In this document: piece after piece, positions 34,617 through 46,900 of the stretch
Numbering within the stretch: position 1 is the first letter of the stretch
How the letters are laid out: every line of letters begins with the position of its first letter
NCBI RefSeq assembly: GCF_902459465.1
Contig: NC_047070.1
Location: forward strand, 682,001 to 746,000
DNA length: 64,000 nt
From: Asterias rubens
Taxonomy: Eukaryota > Echinodermata > Asteroidea > Forcipulatida > Asteriidae
Reading direction: 5' to 3'
Notes under the pieces: model-generated
Told to the model about the DNA's origin: nothing
What the model saw: the letters and a program-made list of their open reading frames with translations, nothing else
The model's database searches: none
Position numbers and translations under genes: made by a program

Positions 34617-36405
34617 ATGTCACAGTCCTACAGTTACAAGTGGCCTAGCAGGGACCCACGACAGCAGCAGCCGCAGCAGCAAGGGGCTACCACCGGTCAG
34701 CCAGCCCCGCAGTACGGCATCAACTGGGGACCGTCAGCACCTCGGCCACCGGTGAAAGGGATGCCTTTATACCACCCGGTCTCACCACCATCTTCCCCAC
34801 CCCATGTACCGTCTTACCGTGTATCTCCACCTCCGGGTTTTCCTGCAAAGGCACAGGAGGTCCCTGCGAGGAGACTGAGCCTTCCCGTCTCAACCACCAT
34901 CAGTCGTCCCCGAGTGGAGATGACATCTCCCCCTGTCTCAACCATCAGTCGCCCCCGAGTGGAGATGACATCGCCCCCTGTCTCAACCATCAGTCGCCCC
35001 CGAGTGGAGATGACATCGCCCCCTGTCTCAACCATCAGTCGCCCCCGAGTGGAGATGACATCGCCCCCTGTCTCAACCATCAGTCGCCCCCGAGTGGAGA
35101 TGACATCGCCCCCTCCACTCTTAGTAGCCATGGCCAGGGTATGTAGCTTAGACTTAACTTGTTAATAGTGACGATAATGTTGACCCAATCGAATAGTGTT
35201 TTTGTTCAATGTTTCTTGTTTTTTTTTGTTTTTTTTTGGAAAGAGCGACAAACTTTGTTTAGTTTTTGAGATTTAAAACAAGGAACTGTATTTAAGCTTT
35301 TTTTGTAGTTATCTTATCCGTAGAACTTGTTTAGTTTTTGTTTTTTTGAAAGGTTAACATATTAATGTGCAACTGGTTGCATGAGACTGAGAAAAAGAGT
35401 GACTAAATATCTAAGGGAAAAAGTCCCAACATTCTTTAAAAAAAGAAAAGTGACTGCTAGTAAAAGTTGAAAAGCAGAGGTCGGTAACAACATTTGTTTT
35501 TTCTTTTGCGTTCAATTGTAAGTTTCCCAGAAGAAATGAAGTACTTTGATGGATTTGTGCTTATTTATATTTTGATAATTAAAAAATCTGCTACTAGCAT
35601 TGTTATACCAATTAATGACGTCTTTATAACAATCCCTTCTTAGTAGAATAGTCGTTTTTTGTTCAGGGTAACATGGAGAAGGAAGACTTTTCCTGCATAA
35701 AAGCAATCAGGGTCAAGCATGGCAGAGGACATTTTAGGAGTAAGGCTAGCCAAAATGTCTTAAAGCCGTTGGACCCTTTCGGTAAACAGTATTGTCCAAG
35801 GCCCACACTTCGTGTATCACAACATCTATATCAAATAACAAACCTGTGAAAATTTAGGCTCAATCGGTCATCGGAGTCGGGAGAAAATAACGAGAAAACC
35901 CACCCTTGTTTCCGCACGTTTCGCCGTGTCATGACATGTGTTTAAAATAAATCCGTAATTCTCGTTAACGAGAATTGATATTGTTTTACTGTTTTCTCAA
36001 AAAGTAAAGCATTTCATGGAATAATATTTCAAGAGAAGTATTTCACCACTACCTTCTGTAAACCCTGTAAGTTATTTGTAAATCTGTGAACTTTTTTTTT
36101 TTTTTTCTGTACCAAAAGGGTCCAATGGCGTTAAGTCTAAAGGGTTTTAAACAATTTCTTTTCTCCATTTTTGTTTTAACCAGCAGGTATCCCAAACCAA
36201 GAGGTCTTCCCTCTCACCAAGAAATAGATGTATCTGCCAACGAGCTCAATGCAAGGTTTTATGCTCCATCTGCAAGCAGGCAAGCAGGGGGCGAGTTCGT
36301 CTACAGTGTCCTCAACATCCACACACTATTCACTTAATGGACTACGACTGTTGTCCGACATGTAAAGCAGTCAACTTGACCGAGGTTGAACTCAGACCCA
36401 ACTAA
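34617..36405 (+). CDS. proline-rich protein with 15-residue tandem repeats and a Cys/His-rich C-terminus (2 exons)
   Basis: Exon 1 is 34617-35138 (174 codons), followed by AGG|GTATGT. Exon 2 starts at 36184 or 36187 (tandem CAGCAG acceptor) and stops at 36403-36405, giving about 246-247 residues. An in-frame TGA at 34608 supports the start. The N-terminus is rich in Q, P and S (RDPRQQQPQQQG), then strongly proline-rich. Five near-identical copies of TISRPRVEMTSPPVS follow at codons about 95-169. Exon 2 has ordered cysteines and histidines: RCICQRAQCKVLCSICKQ, then CPQHPHTIH, then CCPTC. That is C-x-C-x4-C-x3-C-x2-C ... C-x2-H-x3-H ... CC-x2-C, so a small structural zinc fold is likely. The conserved-looking C-terminus joined in frame to a repeat-bearing N-terminus argues for a real gene. 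I cannot name the family. A TTAA-flanked element fills much of the intron. Confidence 0.75.
34906..35112 (+). repeat. 45-bp coding minisatellite
   Basis: Five near-identical 45-bp units (CAGTCGCCCCCGAGTGGAGA is the core) keep the 15-residue frame of the host gene. The first unit differs by a few bases (CGTCCCC, ATCTCC). Confidence 0.92.
35760..36134. mobile_element. TTAA TIR element in the intron of the Cys/His-rich gene
   Basis: 375 bp with TTAA at both ends. It is an inverted relative of 13548-13920. It ends 50 bp before the exon 2 acceptor, so the polypyrimidine tract lies just outside it. Confidence 0.85.
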
Positions 36406-36827
36406 AACAAAGACCCCTCACAGTGAAGCTCTTCTAAGGCAAAACATCCTAACTCCAAAAATGACATTTTTAGTAAAGCAAGCAAAGAAAAGCTATTTTG
36501 CCTTAAAAACTGGCCCAGATAAGGTTTTATTTGAAATTTTGATAAGGGAAAAGCACCCTCAATTTTACCAAGTATGATCTAATGTATAACAAAAACCACA
36601 TTTTTTCAAGTTTGGCTGTTTTTCCATAGAAGGGCCACGGGAATAGACATTTTATGAAAACAAAAGGGGAAGTTTTATAGGTAAAGGTGTGGGTGCGGTT
36701 GCAGGTTCACACAATGTTTAGCATTTGAGAAAAACTCTTTGCAGTTTGGGGGACTTAAAAATGTTACGTTACCACAGGTCATTTTGGTTGGTAAGCAGTT
36801 TGTAACATAAAAAATTACTTTGGCTTG

Positions 36828-37095
36828 AACAAAGAATTACTGGCTAGAGTCGGACTTGAGCCTGCAGCCTCCCGATTCACGTTTCAGCACTCTTCCAACT
36901 CAGCTATCACACCCGTCTCCCTATTTTGTCAATATCTTTGTTCAGTTTCAGGGGTGCCAGTCAGAAGCCCAAACAAAGATATCAACAAACCCCAGGGAGA
37001 CCGCCAACATAGTGATTGACAGCTCAGTTGGTAGAGCGTTAGAACGTTAAACCAGAAGTCGCTGGTTCGAGTCAGTCCCCCCTCAGAATTTTTTC
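36828..37095. mobile_element. inverted pair of tRNA-like SINEs
   Basis: A minus-strand copy (36828-36943) and a plus-strand copy (36971-37095) meet head to head, with ATATCTTTGTT and AACAAAGATAT facing each other. The plus copy has box A-like AGCTCAGTTGGTAGAGCG and box B-like GGTTCGAGTC. tRNA genes themselves are excluded because the acceptor arms do not pair. Confidence 0.7.
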
Positions 37096-38356
37096 TTGAT
37101 TTTCCTCTTTTCACTGGTGATCTGTTTGGGGGAAAGTTTTAAAGAAGATTTCAACCGGTGGTTAAAAGTGATGCTGACAGTACAATCAAATCAATATTTT
37201 GTAATATAGGCCTAAACTTTGCTTTAGTTTCCTACTGGGATTTTCAGTGACGCTTTAGCTTGCCTCTTCTATACATGTACAAGCAAACAATAAAGGCCTG
37301 TTTTATGGCCATTTCTTTTTCACATCACAAGTAGAAATGGGGATACAGGCGCAGGCCTGTAGCTTCGTTTTTGAAAGGGCAAGGGCACCAAGTTTTAATT
37401 GGTAAAGGGCACCCTATGAGGAAATTGTAACTTTCTACTTGAGCTTGTTTAAGACAATGACTAGGGGGCATGGAGGCAATCGCCTCCGTTGTCTCTATGA
37501 AGTATCAGGTCTGGGATTACAGTGATGATTTCCAAACAGCATTCTTTACACATATGATGCACATGTACATAGCTGTAAATAGTTTATGTTAACTTTTAAA
37601 AACATTTGCTGGTTCAGGGAAAGCAATGTATATTATTGGATAATGTTTGTTTCTTGTGGATAGTAAAGCAGGGAAGTTTGTATTTAGTTTCATTATTGCT
37701 GTCACAAAAGGAGGGATGGTACACAATTTTAAAGGTATTATACAGGTTTGGTAGGGAACAAAACAATGCTTCATTTTAGTGAAATGGAATCAACTCCCAG
37801 AAAATTTTGTCTGAAAACCTAAAAAAAATCAAAGCTGATTTTGGTTTTTGTTTAAACTTCCCAGAAACAAGACTATAGAGGAGTGTTTGATGTTGGTCTA
37901 CACAATGTACTTGAGTGATTTATGAAGGGTTCAGTATGCACATTTTTCTTTGCCAATTTATTAGAAATTGCCAAAAATATTTTGTTTACTTCATATAAAG
38001 TTTATGTTTTTGATACTACTCAATTTATTTTCCTTATCTTTATTTTTTCATCAGTACTCATTGTTTTATATAAGTTTAGACAGAAGACAAGATTTTGTTT
38101 GTTACACTTGTTTAAAAATATTGTGCCACAGAAAAAGTTAAATATACCCCAAAAAGTTGTATTTGTTATCATAAGAAGGATTTTATGTTGATCATTAAAT
38201 TAAGTGTTCATCAAATTATCAGAATAGTTCAGTGTTTGTTGATCGTTTATGATGTTGATTTTTTACTTGGAGTCGACCTGAAATGGCGAGACGTCTTGGT
38301 TTATATTTTATGGCAGTGTTTACCGCTGCCCTTATTGGGGATATTGTATATGGTTG

Positions 38357-38984
38357 AGTTGGTCTATACAAAGCGTTTGTAACCGTTTGTTTTAGTATGC
38401 ATATGAATATAGAAAGATGTTTTAAAAGTAGAATACGATGATCCACACAAATTTGCCTCGAATTTGCGTGGTTTTCCTTTTACTTTGCAAACTAACATGG
38501 TCGGCCAATGAATGGCGGACCATGTTATTGTACGAGGTAAAAGAAAAACCGTGCAATTTAAAGGAACACGTTGCCTTGGATTGGTCGAGTTTGTCTATAA
38601 AAAGCGTTTGTAACTTTGCGAACTACATGTAACATGGTCGGCCAATGAATGGCGGACTGTGTTATTGGACGAGGTAAAAGAAAAAACGTGCAATTTAAAG
38701 GAACACGTTGCCTTGGATCGGTCGAGTTTGTCTATAAAAAGCGTTTGTAACCATTTGTTTTAATATGCATATGATTATAGAAAGATGTTTTAAAAGTAGA
38801 ATACAATGATCCACACAAATTTGCTTCGAAATTGCATGGTTTTCCTTTTACTTTGCGAACTAACATGGTCGGCCAATGAATGGCCGACCATGTTAGTCGA
38901 CGATGTAAAAGAAAAACCGTGCAATTTCAAGGCATGTTTGTGTGGATCATTGTATTCTACTTTTACAACATCTTTCTACCCTTT
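38357..38984. mobile_element. cluster of three partial TTAA elements (GGAACACGTTGCC family)
   Basis: TTTAAAGGAACACGTTGCCT occurs at about 38560 and 38696, each followed by AAAGCGTTTGTAAC, and ACATGGTCGGCCAATGAATG occurs three times. This looks like nested or tandemly duplicated copies of the 23662/58173 family. Confidence 0.7.
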
Positions 38985-40149
38985 CCTACCATAAGTTTAT
39001 AGTCAATAAGTCTTCAAGAAAACAAAACTATACCAATCTCTTTTTTTCAAAAAAAACCTCCGCCTTGCTTCTTTAATCCTTGCTCACTACTGTAGCTACT
39101 CAACACTAACAAACTACAAAACAAATCACGATTTGGGATTGGTTAAATTGTCAGATGAATGCTCATGAACAAATCAATTAACATTATCTTTCATTATTAG
39201 TCAACAACTAATCACAACAACAATTAGCGTTTCCCTGGAAACCAAAACTAATTTCTAGGCTCTCAGTAAAAAACAAAAACATCTAAATTTACAGAAAAGT
39301 TATGTATGGCAAACGTCTGCACAAAGCCATGGTAACCAAGCTACAAAGTAACCTTGTAAAGGATGTGACAAATCGATAAGCTTATGACAAAAATATGAAG
39401 GGTAAAATTGTATATTATGTTGGCCGAGCAAAATTTTCTATGGTATAACCACAAGAAGACTGTGCAGTATCCAATAATTTGCATCCACTAAAACATGTGC
39501 AAAATAGTTCTGAATTTTCAGCTACATTGTTTCAGCAAAGAACGCATGAACTTATTTGTAAATTTTGTGCAATATGATTTCATTTAATTTTATTTGTTCT
39601 GGTTGTGAAGTCGAGGAATCTCAGACGAGCAAACTTTATCACTAAACTAGCCAAGAACCCCATGGAGATAAGTTTTAGATGTAGGAGGAAAACCCAAGAA
39701 AACTACTCCAGGGAAAACCCACGCCTTCAGGTAGGGATTCAAAACCCAATCCAGATAGTGCGCAATTAAAAATAACACACAAACATTCTAGTTCTTGTTG
39801 AACTAATAATATCAGAACAAGTAAAATATTGGATACAAATCATTCACATTATGACATTTATCAATTTGTATGTTCATCAACAATTCTTTGCTTCAGTGTC
39901 GACTCATAATTAAAAACTCTCCAAATTACCCAAATGTACACATCCTTACAAAAGCAACACATAGCAGCGGTCCCTGGACCTTACATGTGCATACAGTTTG
40001 CCCATACACAAGTTTGAATACATCTGCTGGTTCCATTCCACATCATGAAACATACTATGTGCAGTACATGTAAATACAACATGTCCATGCAAATCCTTAT
40101 AGGATCATACCTCATTCTTCGGTTTTTGTCAATCTACATGTACTTCTGA

Positions 40150-40155
40150 TTTATT
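40150..40155 (-). terminator. candidate polyadenylation signal for MSL3
   Basis: AATAAA on the minus strand about 785 nt downstream of the MSL3 stop. It is the first canonical hexamer I see in that direction. A weaker signal could be used instead. Confidence 0.3.
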
Positions 40156-40607
40156 GGCAAAATTATCAAGACAGATTTTAACAACAATTTTAGGAGACAT
40201 CGCCCAACCCAGAAGGCCAGCAACCACTTCAAAGTGAGGGCTACACTTAACTATCACAAATGACACATTGCCACATGGCAACACACTTAGCAATAGCCGC
40301 AGCCGCCCAACCCAGCAGGACGCTGGAAGCAATTATAGTCTGGTCCCTTTGTGAATCTAAAGATCAATATGTTATGTCATACTTCCATACACAGGGAACC
40401 TAACAAACATGGTGACAGCATGACAAAGATTCATCATCTTCCGCAAGAGAGATATCACAAACTGGTGCACAAAGTGGATATAAATCCACGTATCTAATAA
40501 AGGCACACACCACTAACGGCGGACTGTCATCTCTGCCTCCCCCCCTCTCTCATCACACTTAATTCTGCATCACATCTCCATAAGCCTTTTTGAGGTATGG
40601 TGGACAC

Positions 40608-40825
40608 TATAGACCGTATTGAATAACCCCTTTGTTGTTATGAAAGTTGCCATCTTGTAGGGCAAACAGTATGCGCGTCTTAATGCGTACATCAAAGAAA
40701 CACGCAATGGCAGCGCTACCGGTTTGATTTCTACGGCACATGCACGCGCGCACACACACGCTCACAGACGCCATGTAGTAGGGCAGATATTTGAGTAGTG
40801 ACGTAATATTCAATACGGTCTATAG
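40608..40825. mobile_element. TIR element, CTATAGACCGTATTGAAT
   Basis: 218 bp with exact 18-bp terminal inverted repeats CTATAGACCGTATTGAAT. A TA or TATA target duplication is possible but overlaps the TIR. Confidence 0.75.
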
Positions 40826-40938
40826 GGTATACTGTTTGGTTTGGGTGTACACCGACAAATTCACCCAAACCTGATAGTGCCATATGAATGTGTTCACCTT
40901 ATCTCAAAATGGCTTATGCTGAGACTAAGTCCCTTATA

Positions 40939-43900
40939 TCATGTACCCTTGGGTTTCTGTAATGCGGCGTGTGCGCTGACGTAACTACTTTCTGGGAAGA
41001 ATTCATCAAGTCTCTCTGGGTGTGCTAAATATCTGAAAGAAAAAAAATAGTGGTTTCTGTTAGTAACCTGCATCACTAGTTTGAAACAGGGATAAGATTT
41101 GACAACTGTGACAACTCATAAATAAATAAAGCTTGGGGGTCTGGATTTACTCTAAATGCCAGGGTTTAAACTTTTTAGTAACATGTCAATAGGACCCCTT
41201 AGCTTGTCATTTCCTTACTCTATCAGTATTTTCACTATTCTCTCAGTTTTTTCACTGGTCAATGTTTCAAATGAAAATAGGGATGTTTTTCAACTATAAA
41301 CTAGTGTGCCCGATTATTTGGAGAGATGTGTTTTAACTTGACTAGGGAGAATGAGGAATGCTAGACCCAGAACCTCACAGGTGTTACAACAGGGACCCAG
41401 AACCTCACAGGTGTTACAACAGGGACCCAGAACCTCACAGGTGTTACAACAGGGACCCAGAACCTCAAAGGTGTTACAACAGGGACCCAGAACCTCAAAG
41501 GTGTTACAACAGGGACCCAGAACCTCAAAGGTGTTACAACAGGGACCCAGAACCTCAATGGTGTTACAAAGGGGACCCAGAACCTCAAAGGTGTTACAAC
41601 AGGGACCCAGAACCTCAAAGGTATTACAACCAACAACAGGGACCCAGAACCTCACAGGTGTTACAACAGGGACCCAGAACCTCACAGGTGTTACAACAGG
41701 GACCCAGAACCTCAAAGGTGTTACAACAGGGACCCAGAACCTCACAGGTGTTACAACAGGGACCCAGAACCTCAAAGGTGTTACAACAGGGACCCAGAAC
41801 CTCACAGGTGTTACAACAGGGACCCAGAACCTCACAGGTGTTACAACAGGGACCCAGAACCTCACAGGTGTTACAACAGGGACAACATGTGAGTCATATT
41901 TTAAAAAGAATTGCATACAAAAAATAGATACAAAGGACACGTCGAATGCTAACAAGTGTCACAAAGTTCACACAACTTTTGTTATGATTTGTTAACAGTA
42001 ATTTGCACTCGTTTCAAACACTGTTTTAAACAAAGATGAGAATAAATCAAACCAATGATGGAAAGTCTTTAAGAATCTTACTTGAGGAACAGTTCAATAT
42101 GTTTTAGTAGCGGTCTGAGTTTCTTTGGTGGTAGTTCCATCTTGCCAAGAAGTTCCGGAAGCTTAACTGCAGTGTTTTTAGAGAAGGAACAAAAATCGTC
42201 TTAAATTTATCAGGGCATTCAGAGATCGACTCGAAAGCCAAAACAAGGTGAGCAATCTTGCAATTGAAAAATTATCAAGAACACAAATCATCATATCACA
42301 GGCTAGCATAATAATGATAATAGTTAGTTTTTATATAGCGCTTTTCACGCCCGAAGGGCGTCCCAAATGCTTCACATTATTACCCCTGGTCACTGGGCCT
42401 TAAATCACTCCTTAAACCATCTCAGCTCCCTGGTGAGTATACAGCCTGTGCAACAAATAATGTGCTACTCGGCTATAAATCACAAGAACCATCTCTGCCC
42501 TCACAGGTACCCATTTACCCATTTCTATATAATTGAAAACCATGTGGTTGATATTGAATGGCCAGACAGTAGCAGGATCAATTCACAAACATTTAGCCTA
42601 ATATTCCCCATAACTGGGCTTGATTGAATTTCCTCAACTCACCAAATAGCCGTATCAAATGTTGTGCTCCATATATCTTACATGGTGGCATCCTCCCATC
42701 ATAATGGGCATTGTCCGCTAACAGTTTACACGAGGGGAGCTTAATATCACACACATTGTCTCCAGAAATGATTCCTTTGGAATTCTTCCCGTTATGATGC
42801 GGCGTTTTGCCGTTAGTTGAGGTAGACTGATTGGTTTGAGGTTGGGGCGTTTCCGATTGGGTTTGAGGAGTCTCTTGAGGAGGCTCTTCATAGACGATGT
42901 CCGCAGAGGGACACGAGGCTACGCTGGATACAGAGGCAAGTCTTGTTGAGTGACGCACCGCTGGTTTAGGTAACGATGCATGACCACTAGCAGTGTCCTT
43001 GTTCTGAGTTGTGGTCGTATCCGCAGAGTGCCTTCTGGATCTATGTTGATGATCTTGCTCAGAGCAGCGCCTCTTCTTGGTGGGCGGTAGAGGCGCTGCG
43101 AGGGCAACATGCTCACTTGTTGATAGCCTCCGAGTTACTCTCCTAGAAGGACTCTCTTGAGATTTGTCTTTATCACTTTCAGGAGATGGGACAGCCTTAA
43201 TTGGTTCAGACTTTATTGGTTCAGACTTTATTGGTTCAGACTTTATTGGTTCCTTGATCGGTGAAATACTGTGCTTTCTTGGTCTTCCTCTTTTTGCTGG
43301 TGATCTGTCAGGGGAAATTTGTTAAGAATATTTCAACTGTGGTTCGTTGCGATTCCGACAGTATAGTAAATTAAAATTTGAATGAGAATTTAAATTATTC
43401 CAACTATTTTAAACAAACAATCCAGTTTACTGCTGTGTGTTTTATCGACAAACCCCATTCTCAATTACTATCCAATCTAAAGTTGGATTTAAAACTTTGA
43501 ATGGTGTGAGTATAATTAGGAGAGGTTTGCAGTGACACCTCGTGTAAATCTCTTTGGAGTAGAGCTGGTTCTGAAAAGAACTGGTGCTTGACAACTCTAC
43601 TTATTCAGCATCTAACAACAGAGTCCAGCATTCTCCTGAAGACGATCAGAGTATACTGATCCAAACGTTAAGTTGTCAACCACTGGTTCTTTTCAAAACC
43701 AACATTACTCAAAAGAGAGATTTTCACATGGTGTTACCGCAAACCTCACCTAATCCAATCTCAATTCAACTACAATCAGAAAGAAATCAAGTCTTACTTG
43801 CTCGGTACTTTGACATGGTCCTGAACATAACTTGTTATGACTAATTTCTTGTATTGTTCTTTCTCAGGACCGTAAAGCAAATTGGTGGGCAGAAGGAAGT

Positions 43901-46900
43901 CAAACAGAGTGCGGAGTCCGTCCATGACTTCTTTACACAGATCCACGCTGAAAATAAAGAGGAATTCACACAACGTTAGATTTCTGGCTTTGCTTGGTTG
44001 GCATAAATATTTCACCAGTTTTAAGTACATGATTTAGAAATCTCTTATTAGATTATTAAGGCAAGCCGCCAATGACAGCATGAACTATAAGTGGACAACT
44101 CTCACCAAGACCCAAATTAACTCTCTCTGTGGCCTATTTCAATTAAAGGAGAGCGCGTCACGTGGGGATGTTTAAACGAGTAATATAAACCAGGCTAGAA
44201 GTGTTTAAACATAGGCGTGGGGCGCAAGCTTTACAATTGGTCCTTTATCGCACGGCCATGACCATGCCGGTTTAAAACCTGGTACCACTATTTTATTCCC
44301 TTATTAAATACCAAACTTTGCACTTAATAATAAGGGAAAGGTTGTATTACAAGTCTCATTGTTGTGAAACTCACTTGTACTTTGGTTGCGGTGGTAAGAC
44401 CATACCCTCCTTGGCCACAGTGCTGATAACATTCACTGCTTGAGACTTCTTCTCATGGGTGTGAACGTTGATTGCAAAATGTCTGACGTAGCCTTCCATG
44501 ATCTCAAGTATGGTATGTTTGCAGGGTATTCTCACAAGCTGCCAACAAATAGGTTAGGAATGAAAAAAAAACAAACTTTAAGACAGGTTCATGGACTGGT
44601 TTTGTCAAGGTAATATTTTTAATAAGCATCATTATATAGAAAGATAGGACAAAAGTCAGGCCGAATCCGAATTGGCGGCTACGGCTATGGCTGCAGCTGT
44701 TGCTAAGGATGTCCTATACCTCAACACATGGTGACGCAGAAATCTAGCCATAGCCGTAGCTGCAGCCGCTAATTCGAACAAGGCCTCACTTGTGAAAGTT
44801 TAATCATATCAAGCGAACTCGGGAATTATTTTTTGACATTGGCTCTCCACTGGTCTTTTCGTTCCATGATTGCTGGTAGGTCTTGGCGATCAATGCCAGA
44901 GTCCCGCTCCAGGGTATTCATGATTGCTGTTGCAGGAAGCCCTCTTGATCTTCTGCCATGTTGAGGCTCTCAACTAAAAGTTTCAGATGAATACAACATC
45001 TACTTGCTGAGAAAACAGCAACAACTTTCTCCTGAAGACGAGGAGAGACGTCTCGAAACGTGGAGACCAAACCGGCTCTTTTTAGAGCAAACCCTCACCC
45101 TAAGAGATTTACACTATTTTTTAATAGTTTCTTCTTAGCACCAACTTTGTGCATCTCTTCGCATTTAGACAAAAATGTGGACTTTTTCTCCCTCCCTTTG
45201 CTGGTTGTTTTACTGTCAATACAAATTTAATGCTCCAAGGTGATTTTCAGAAAATCCTGAATTCAGGCAAATTCCTGAGATATCACATGATTCCAGATGG
45301 ACTACTGCAATGAATAAGCTGGTCCCAACGAGCAAACCCCGATAAACTTATGACTGATATCTTATCAAGCTCACCTGTTGCTTCCTCGTAATGAAGTAAC
45401 AGTCATCTTCAAGTTTGATCTTTAGAGCATCAGGGAGTGGGATTGGAATCTCCAAGGCTTCTAATTCCTCACCCGAAGACTTAAGACACAAAATAAAGCG
45501 GGGGAGAAAGAGTTAGCAATTGTGAACGTCAACAAAATGTACAATTTGTGAATTTTACCTCAATAAACGCATAATCGACACAAAAACTTGTTCATGTCAA
45601 ATACTTTCTTGACAATATGTTTTAACAACTTCTAAAAAATCCTTACAAATATAATTTGTTACCTATCTCGCCAAAATCATGGATAAAATATGAAGCGTGG
45701 TCCACCAATCAACAAAAGGGATCTGTTATTGGGGAGGTAGTGCATTCTGCTCTACCGGCCAGGCTTCGGATTGATGATACCCAAGCCTAACACATCCGTA
45801 TAGACTGTAAAAGGGGTAACCCTGTTTCAGCCCTAGGAGTAGGTGGCAATGGCCTCTGAAAAAAAATTAAAAAATTGTAGCCCACACCTAGAAGTGGCCT
45901 TTAGGCCTTGTGTGTCTGGCAACTTGCATAAAAATAAAAATACAAATAAAATAAAAAAGTTAATGGGTATATACACTCACATTGCCATCACTATCATCAC
46001 TGTCGGCTGCTACACTGCTCATATCAGAATCAGACCCTAAAGACAAATATCAATTACAAAAAAGATCAAAATAATCTAACAAAAACAGACGCTGGCCATT
46101 TTTTATAAGCAGCTATGTCTAACTACTCTTCTAACATATATGATGAAGCATAGGTTGCCATTAGCAACAGCCATTGCCATTAGCCACAGACATGCCATTT
46201 GGGGCAGTGTCAAACAAAAAACAAAAACACAACATCAAAAGAGTAATTGAAAAACACATTAAACAAACTTCACTGTTTTTGCCGTATCACATCTAAGATG
46301 GTATTTTAAAAGGTCACATGCCACCATACATTTGCAAAAGGTGAACTTATGTTATGATAATGTTTGTACAACTAAAAAGAACTATGTTTTCATAACAAAT
46401 AATAATAAAAACAGCAATATACATACTGCTATACAATTTTAAGCAAGTTAGAATACAAAGATATACTTGAGAAAATAAATACTAGACCAGCTGACAAAGA
46501 AATATTCAAACTCAAGAAAATGTGGGCTCGAATAAAACCTGAGAAAAAAAACCCAGCATGTAACACGCACAAGATAACATTGTAAAAGTACACAACACAT
46601 TACACAAGACGATCATGAAATGTTACAATCAATAAATTCAACAAACAAGATTTAAATAAAACTTCTTGGCAGATAAAATGAAATGAAAATACTTAAAATA
46701 ATAATACCAAGAAACTAAATTGAACTGAAACACACCAGTAATGATTTAAAACAAAAGGCCCGCTGTATACAATGTTAAACAAAGTTAATACAATTTTGAC
46801 GAGGTACACCCGTCTAAAAAAGAAGATACAACAAGAAACATGTATACAACAGATACTATTCAAAACTTTGAAAAGAAACTTAGAAGATCAGCAAACGTTA

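Larger units (their letters stand above)
36406..40938. other. convergent spacer between Cys/His-rich gene and MSL3
   Basis: The two 3' UTRs face each other; AATAAA at 37289-37294 could serve the plus-strand gene. Repeats are an inverted SINE pair (36828-37095), an AAAGGGCACCAAGG copy (37351-37514), a cluster of TTAA family fragments (38357-38984), a GATGT(A/G)GGAGGAAAACCC repeat (39655-39755) and a TIR element at 40608-40825. Confidence 0.55.

Noticed and set aside
34814..35131. Minus-strand frame opposite the Cys/His-rich gene (GGDVISTRGRLMVET repeats)
   Set aside because: It is the antisense translation of the 45-bp coding repeat.
37010..37090. tRNA gene with A and B boxes
   Set aside because: No acceptor-stem pairing or clear anticodon arm; it is part of a SINE family with several diverged copies.
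41314..41995. Long reading frames of about 190-214 codons on both strands
   Set aside because: They are translations of the 30-bp tandem repeat in several frames and lie within the final MSL3 intron.
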